A DNA stretch of 9,050 nucleotides. It comes from Lachnoclostridium sp. UBA903 (GTDB taxonomy: Bacteria > Bacillota > Clostridia > Lachnospirales > Lachnospiraceae). Below are positions 6,814 to 9,050 of this stretch, piece by piece (positions within the stretch are counted from its first letter, which is position 1; each line of letters starts with the position of its first letter). The position numbers and the translations under genes were made by a program. The stretch is taken from the NCBI GenBank assembly GCA_002294045.1, contig DBEP01000016.1, positions 331 through 9,380 of the forward strand, written 5' to 3'. The notes beneath the pieces were generated by a model. It made no database searches. It was given only the letters and a program-made list of their open reading frames with translations, and was not told the DNA's origin.

Positions 6814-6977
6814 CTTGAAATCACACCTTTCCTTAAAACCACAAAATAAAAAAAACCACAAATAATCGTCTTTTCTCCATCGAAAGATACTTAAGACCAC
6901 TATTTATGGTAATATACCGGTTATGAATAAAGCTGCTATAATATATCGCAAATCTCATTCAAGAAGTTTTTGTTCAT
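6814..6977 (-). other. Long untranslated leader of guanine deaminase
   Basis: From the predicted start near 6977 to the ATG is about 164 nt without a plausible gene. It is AT-rich. It contains the near-palindrome GGTATATTACC and a partly overlapping stem ACCAT/GTGGT, which share the ACC and so would exclude each other. Two copies of an ACCACAAA-type motif lie at 6838-6865 on the plus strand. The conserved core of the purine riboswitch was looked for and not seen, so no ligand is proposed. Confidence 0.45.
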
Positions 6978-6983
6978 CTGATT

Positions 6984-7012
6984 ATATTAGCTTATAAAGT
7001 AATTAATGTCAA
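6984..7012 (-). promoter_or_regulatory. Promoter of guanine deaminase
   Basis: On the minus strand, TTGACA (7012-7007) is followed after 17 bp by TAATAT (6989-6984), near-consensus for sigma-A. It lies in the 243-bp gap between the DUF45 hydrolase gene and guanine deaminase and points toward the latter. Confidence 0.75.
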
Positions 7013-7062
7013 TACTTAATATTTTCCGGCTCATGGAAAAACAGGAAGGGAAATACTTAATA
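7011..7062. promoter_or_regulatory. Direct repeat pair bracketing an inverted repeat, upstream of the guaD promoter
   Basis: AATACTTAATA occurs at 7011-7021 and again at 7052-7062, a 41-bp period. Between them lies TTTTCC (7022-7027) with GGAAAA (7035-7040), a perfect 6-bp inverted repeat with a 7-nt centre. The first direct repeat touches the -35 element and the second crosses the stop codon of the DUF45 gene. The arrangement suits a regulator-binding region for guaD. The inverted repeat could also be a weak hairpin after the DUF45 gene, but no T-tract follows. Confidence 0.4.
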
Positions 7063-7773
7063 ATAAATAGGCTGGGTTTCCAGAAGCTTCTTCCTTACCT
7101 TATAATCGGGCATGATGTTTTCCAGCATATTATAAAATTTCCTGCTGTGATCAGGCTGCAAAAAATGGGTGAGTTCATGTGCCGCCACGTATTCAATACA
7201 TTCTATCGGTGCATGGATTAAAGCCGTATTCAGAGTAATCATTCCACTGTAAACCGAACAGGAGCCCCACCTGGTTTTCATCTTTCTGGTCTTAACTACA
7301 GGCATATCCACATGATAAGGCAGAAATTTAGGATGCAGTTCCTTAACTACCCGGGTAAGTACCTCTTTTGAAAAGGCCCCGTACCATTTGTTCCATAATA
7401 ACTTTATTTTATCCTTGTCTTCGGGAAATCTGGTAAGGATAGTTATACCGCTATCGGCAAACTCGACACGGTTCTCATTAGAAGGCAGAACAGAAATCCT
7501 GAATTCCCTGTCCAAAAGTCTGATATGTTCCCCGTCAGCCGGCTCAAACTTCCTGTCCGCACCCGCTTCACGGCTTTCAAACCGTTTCAGTGCCCTATCT
7601 ATCCAGTCTGCCTTACGCAATATAAAATCCTCAATATATTTCCTGCTGACCCTGCTGTTTGCCGATACTACAATCCGGCCGTTCGGCTTTACATGCAGGT
7701 TTATGTTCTTAACCTTTTTCCGTATTAATTCATAGGTAATTTTTCTGTCCCCTACGGTAATGGTTTCCGTCAT
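7057..7773 (-). CDS. YgjP-like (DUF45, M48-type) metal-dependent hydrolase (238 aa)
   Basis: A predicted cytoplasmic zinc metallopeptidase-like protein of the YgjP family, whose substrate is generally unknown. Family marks: LHVKPNGRIVVSAN (26-39) and a KADWI helix near 54-58 in the N-terminal half; TRWGSCS (167-173) followed by ITLNTALIHAP (179-189); and the zinc motif HELTH (His199, Glu200, His203) with a downstream His209 in LQPDHSRKFY. No signal peptide or membrane segment is seen. The ATG at 7773 is preferred over 7782 because AAGGAG lies 10 nt upstream of it but only 1 nt from the other. It stands 62 bp downstream of the broken HxlR gene and may share its promoter. No link to the cofactor genes is evident. 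Confidence 0.87.
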   Translation of the reverse strand: MTETITVGDRKITYELIRKKVKNINLHVKPNGRIVVSANSRVSRKYIEDFILRKADWIDRALKRFESREAGADRKFEPADGEHIRLLDREFRISVLPSNENRVEFADSGITILTRFPEDKDKIKLLWNKWYGAFSKEVLTRVVKELHPKFLPYHVDMPVVKTRKMKTRWGSCSVYSGMITLNTALIHAPIECIEYVAAHELTHFLQPDHSRKFYNMLENIMPDYKVRKKLLETQPIYY

Positions 7774-7808
7774 GCACTTCATTCTCCTTAAAATTCTTTC
7801 GAGGCTTT

Positions 7809-7823
7809 ACCGGTCTTACCGGC
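7809..7823 (-). other. Small hairpin between the HxlR pseudogene and the DUF45 gene
   Basis: On the minus strand GCCGGT and ACCGGT can pair around a 3-nt loop, with one G-U pair. No T-run follows, so it is not a convincing intrinsic terminator. It is the only structure I see in the 62-bp gap. Confidence 0.3.
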
Positions 7824-7835
7824 ATGCGTTTCATG

Positions 7836-8192
7836 TTAATTGTCCCGTATTGTCGCCTCTTTATTTTTCAAATATGCAATATACTTGTTTCCAAAGCAAT
7901 CTAATTGTTCTAAAACCGGGATAAATTCCCTGCCGATATCCGTAAGGGAATATTCCACTTTGGGAGGTACTTCCGGATAAACGTATCTATGAACCATCCC
8001 ATACGCTTCAAGGGTACGCAGCTGTTTGGTTAAAGCAGCCTGTGTTATGCCCGGAATTTTCCTCTGTAATTCCCCAAAACGAAGAGTTTTTTCACATAAA
8101 TAATGAACAATTAAAATAACCCATTTACCCGTAAAAATTTTTTGTACCGTTGCCTACGGACATATTCCGTATAAATCAATCTTCTGTTCCAT
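7836..8192 (-). pseudogene. HxlR-family regulator interrupted by an in-frame TAG
   Basis: Reading from an ATG at 8192, with AGGGG 7 nt upstream, gives MEQKIDLYGICP, then TAG at 8156-8154 (codon 13), then an open frame through codon 118 to TAA at 7836-7838. The downstream part is a full HxlR winged-helix domain: VQKIFTGKWVILIVHYLCEK, LRFGELQRKIPGITQAALTKQLRTLE, then PPKVEYSLTDIGREFIPVLE. Nothing else is damaged. The stop falls just after the Cys-Pro that begins the domain in this family, where I would expect an aromatic residue, so a single base change could explain it. No good restart codon follows. It is divergent to the truncated flavoprotein gene. A base-calling error or suppression of the codon is possible but untested. 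Confidence 0.85.
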
Positions 8193-8272
8193 GATTATCC
8201 CCTTTCTGTCATAGTAAATAAAAAAATAAAACATATTCAGCATCGCGGCTATTAACCTGATTAGCAAAAATT

Positions 8273-8290
8273 TATGGTATAAATATCATA
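8273..8290. promoter_or_regulatory. Imperfect palindrome in the divergent HxlR/flavoprotein gap
   Basis: TATGGTATAAATATCATA is an 18-bp imperfect palindrome: seven of nine base pairs match, with mismatches at one inner pair and at the centre. It lies between the two divergent genes and could be a second regulator site. AT-richness makes chance likely. Confidence 0.25.
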
Positions 8291-8313
8291 CTAACTTAAA
8301 TAGAAAATTGTAC

Positions 8314-8341
8314 TTGTTAAAGGTGGTATATCTGTTATAAT
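8314..8341 (+). promoter_or_regulatory. Promoter of the truncated flavoprotein gene
   Basis: TTGTTA (8314-8319), a 16-bp spacer and a perfect TATAAT (8336-8341). The transcript would start near 8348, about 40 nt before the ATG at 8389, which has AAGGGG 8 nt upstream. The control signals thus look intact although the gene is cut short. Confidence 0.7.
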
Positions 8342-8363
8342 GAATCTAAAATGCATTATAACA
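8333..8363. promoter_or_regulatory. Perfect 10-bp-arm inverted repeat over the -10, likely operator
   Basis: TGTTATAATG (8333-8342) and CATTATAACA (8354-8363) are perfect inverted arms with an 11-nt centre. The left arm contains the -10 of the plus-strand gene. By symmetry the right arm puts a TATAAT on the minus strand, with a weak TTGTCC 18 bp upstream of it (8383-8378). The symmetry suits a dimeric regulator such as HxlR, whose broken gene is the divergent neighbour. Assignment to HxlR is inference. Confidence 0.6.
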
Positions 8364-8388
8364 CATATTTAAATAAGGGGACAATATT

Positions 8389-8604
8389 ATGAACAAAGTA
8401 GTTGAGTTTCTAGCAGACTGCCATACATTTTTCTTGGCAACCATAGAAGAAGACCAGCCTCGCGTACGTCCATTCGGTATCGCTATGGAATGGGAAGGAA
8501 AAATCTACATCTGTACAAATAATAAAAAAAAGGTGCCGGACAACAACCGAAGCAACTGCAACCATTACTCCATCAGCGGTTCCAAGGAAGTAATTCACTT
8601 TTAA
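8389..8604 (+). pseudogene. 3'-truncated pyridoxamine 5'-phosphate oxidase-like flavoprotein gene
   Basis: The first 49 codons or so (MNKVVEFLADCHTFFLATIEEDQPRVRPFG... through the ICTNNKKK strand) match the start of small split-barrel FMN-binding proteins of the pyridoxamine 5'-phosphate oxidase family, which normally run to about 125-140 residues. After the A8 tract at 8524-8531 the remaining 22 residues do not resemble the family and end at TAA 8602-8604, leaving 71 aa. Neither other forward frame restores a recognisable barrel, so this looks like a deletion or replacement, not a single frameshift. The fragment is too short to bind FMN in the usual way. Promoter and ribosome site are intact. 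Confidence 0.75.
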
Positions 8605-8715
8605 TGGGCGCCTAAAAGGCTTTCATTCACTAAAATATAAATAATAAGAAGCAATAGTGATAACCAGCGCAAGCTTAGGAAGAAAAATGATTCCTGCAAT
8701 AGTAACAAATTTAGC
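8605..8715. other. Non-coding stretch after the truncated gene
   Basis: A short GCCT/AGGC stem with AAA loop (8610-8620) follows the stop codon but lacks a strong T-tract, so it is at best a weak terminator. At 8648-8716 a short open stretch reads EAIVITSASLGRKMIPAIVTNLA then stop, with two stops just before it and no start. It could be the tail of a lost gene, but I cannot identify it. Confidence 0.3.
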
Positions 8716-8745
8716 TTGACACAAATGACACTCGTGTCATATAAT
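8716..8745 (+). promoter_or_regulatory. Sigma-A promoter of the right-hand TetR gene
   Basis: Perfect TTGACA (8716-8721), an 18-bp spacer and perfect TATAAT (8740-8745). The start would fall near 8752, giving a leader of about 45 nt with AGGAGG 8 nt before the ATG. An operator palindrome fills most of the spacer. Confidence 0.85.
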
Positions 8746-8766
8746 AGTCTATGACACAGGTGCCAT
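8725..8766. promoter_or_regulatory. Two tandem palindromic operators at the TetR promoter
   Basis: Site 1, ATGACAC-TC-GTGTCAT (8725-8740), has perfect 7-bp arms and lies between -35 and -10. Site 2, ATGACAC-AG-GTGCCAT (8751-8766), has one mismatch and lies at the transcription start. Their left arms are identical and the sites are 26 bp apart. Binding at either would block transcription, as expected for autorepression by the TetR protein encoded just downstream. Confidence 0.75.
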
Positions 8767-8796
8767 AAATTTAACCGCTCTTAGGAGGAATGGGAT

Positions 8797-9050
8797 ATGG
8801 CATCAAAATCTTTTTTGAAAAGAGAACTGATTTTAAACAGTGCCAAGCAGGTTTTTATCCGCAAAGGCTTTAACCGTGTAACCATGAAAGACATCATTGA
8901 GGAGTGCAATATAAGCAGGGGCGGGGTTTATTTATATTTTTCCACGGTAGATGAAATCTTTATGGAAGTCGTGAAAAAACATAACTTTGCCAAAATTGAA
9001 GGGATAAAAAACAGCATCGAAAAGTGTACGGATTTCAATCAATTAATAGA
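8797..9050 (+). CDS. TetR/AcrR-family regulator, N-terminal part (runs off the window)
   Basis: 84 complete codons are visible before the right edge. They hold the full TetR DNA-binding domain: KRELILNSAKQVFIRKGFNRV (8-28), then the helix-turn-helix TMKDIIEECNISRGGVYLYF (29-48), followed by STVDEIFMEVVKKH at the start of helix 4. The ligand-binding domain is outside the window. The ATG at 8797 has AGGAGG 8 nt upstream; an ATG at 8790 is out of frame. The two palindromes at its promoter suggest autoregulation. In such loci a transporter or enzyme gene often follows in the same operon, but none is visible. Confidence 0.85.
   Translation, partial: MASKSFLKRELILNSAKQVFIRKGFNRVTMKDIIEECNISRGGVYLYFSTVDEIFMEVVKKHNFAKIEGIKNSIEKCTDFNQLI

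Noticed and set aside
6814..7006. Purine riboswitch before guanine deaminase
   Set aside because: The conserved junction sequences of the purine aptamer (such as the TCTACC-type segment) are not seen.
8154..8156. TAG in the HxlR frame as a pyrrolysine codon
   Set aside because: Nothing in the window supports pyrrolysine use, and the family has no known reason for it at this position; a nonsense mutation or base error is simpler.
8410..8598. Minus-strand open frame opposite the flavoprotein fragment
   Set aside because: Antisense shadow of the recognisable plus-strand sequence, without ribosome site or family match.

Overview
The window looks like a chromosomal segment of a low-to-moderate GC anaerobic Firmicute, most likely a clostridium of the Lachnospiraceae type. 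The grounds are AGGAGG-type ribosome sites, sigma-A-like promoters, some TTG starts, tightly packed genes, and the family types present (a Cys-tailed MoeA-like protein and an XdhC-family maturation factor). The genus cannot be fixed from the sequence alone.

Layout. Positions 1-146 hold two copies of a highly structured 53-bp repeat, with a period of 93 bp, running off the left edge. Positions 140-4724 are a minus-strand molybdenum (or tungsten) cofactor cluster. In transcription order it is: a MoeA-like molybdopterin-binding protein, moaC, moaA, a MOSC protein, a MogA/MoaB adenylyltransferase and an XdhC-family maturation factor. From moaC onward the genes overlap or are separated by 3-22 bp. 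Upstream on the same strand come a TetR regulator (4821-5411, with a near-consensus promoter) and a guanine deaminase (5497-6813, with a long leader). Next is a YgjP/DUF45 metal-dependent hydrolase (7057-7773). Positions 7836-8604 hold a decayed divergent pair: an HxlR regulator with an in-frame TAG at codon 13, and a 3'-truncated pyridoxamine-phosphate-oxidase-like flavoprotein gene, with a perfect 10-bp-arm inverted repeat between them. The right end carries the start of a second TetR gene (8797 to the edge) behind a promoter with two tandem palindromic operators.

How the genes fit together. MoaA and MoaC make cyclic pyranopterin monophosphate from GTP. The MogA-like and MoeA-like proteins act at the adenylylation and metal-insertion end. 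XdhC proteins mature molybdenum hydroxylases. Guanine deaminase turns guanine into xanthine, the substrate of one such hydroxylase, xanthine dehydrogenase. The segment is therefore plausibly a maturation and purine-catabolism support locus whose enzyme lies outside the window. moaD, moaE, a metal transporter and the hydroxylase or oxidoreductase are not present here.

I did not find a convincing undescribed system. The items most worth a second look are the repeat at the left edge (which supplies the xdhC stop codon), the paired decay of the HxlR regulator and its neighbour with an intact operator-like site, the twin operators of the right-hand TetR gene, and the reversed domain order of the XdhC protein.
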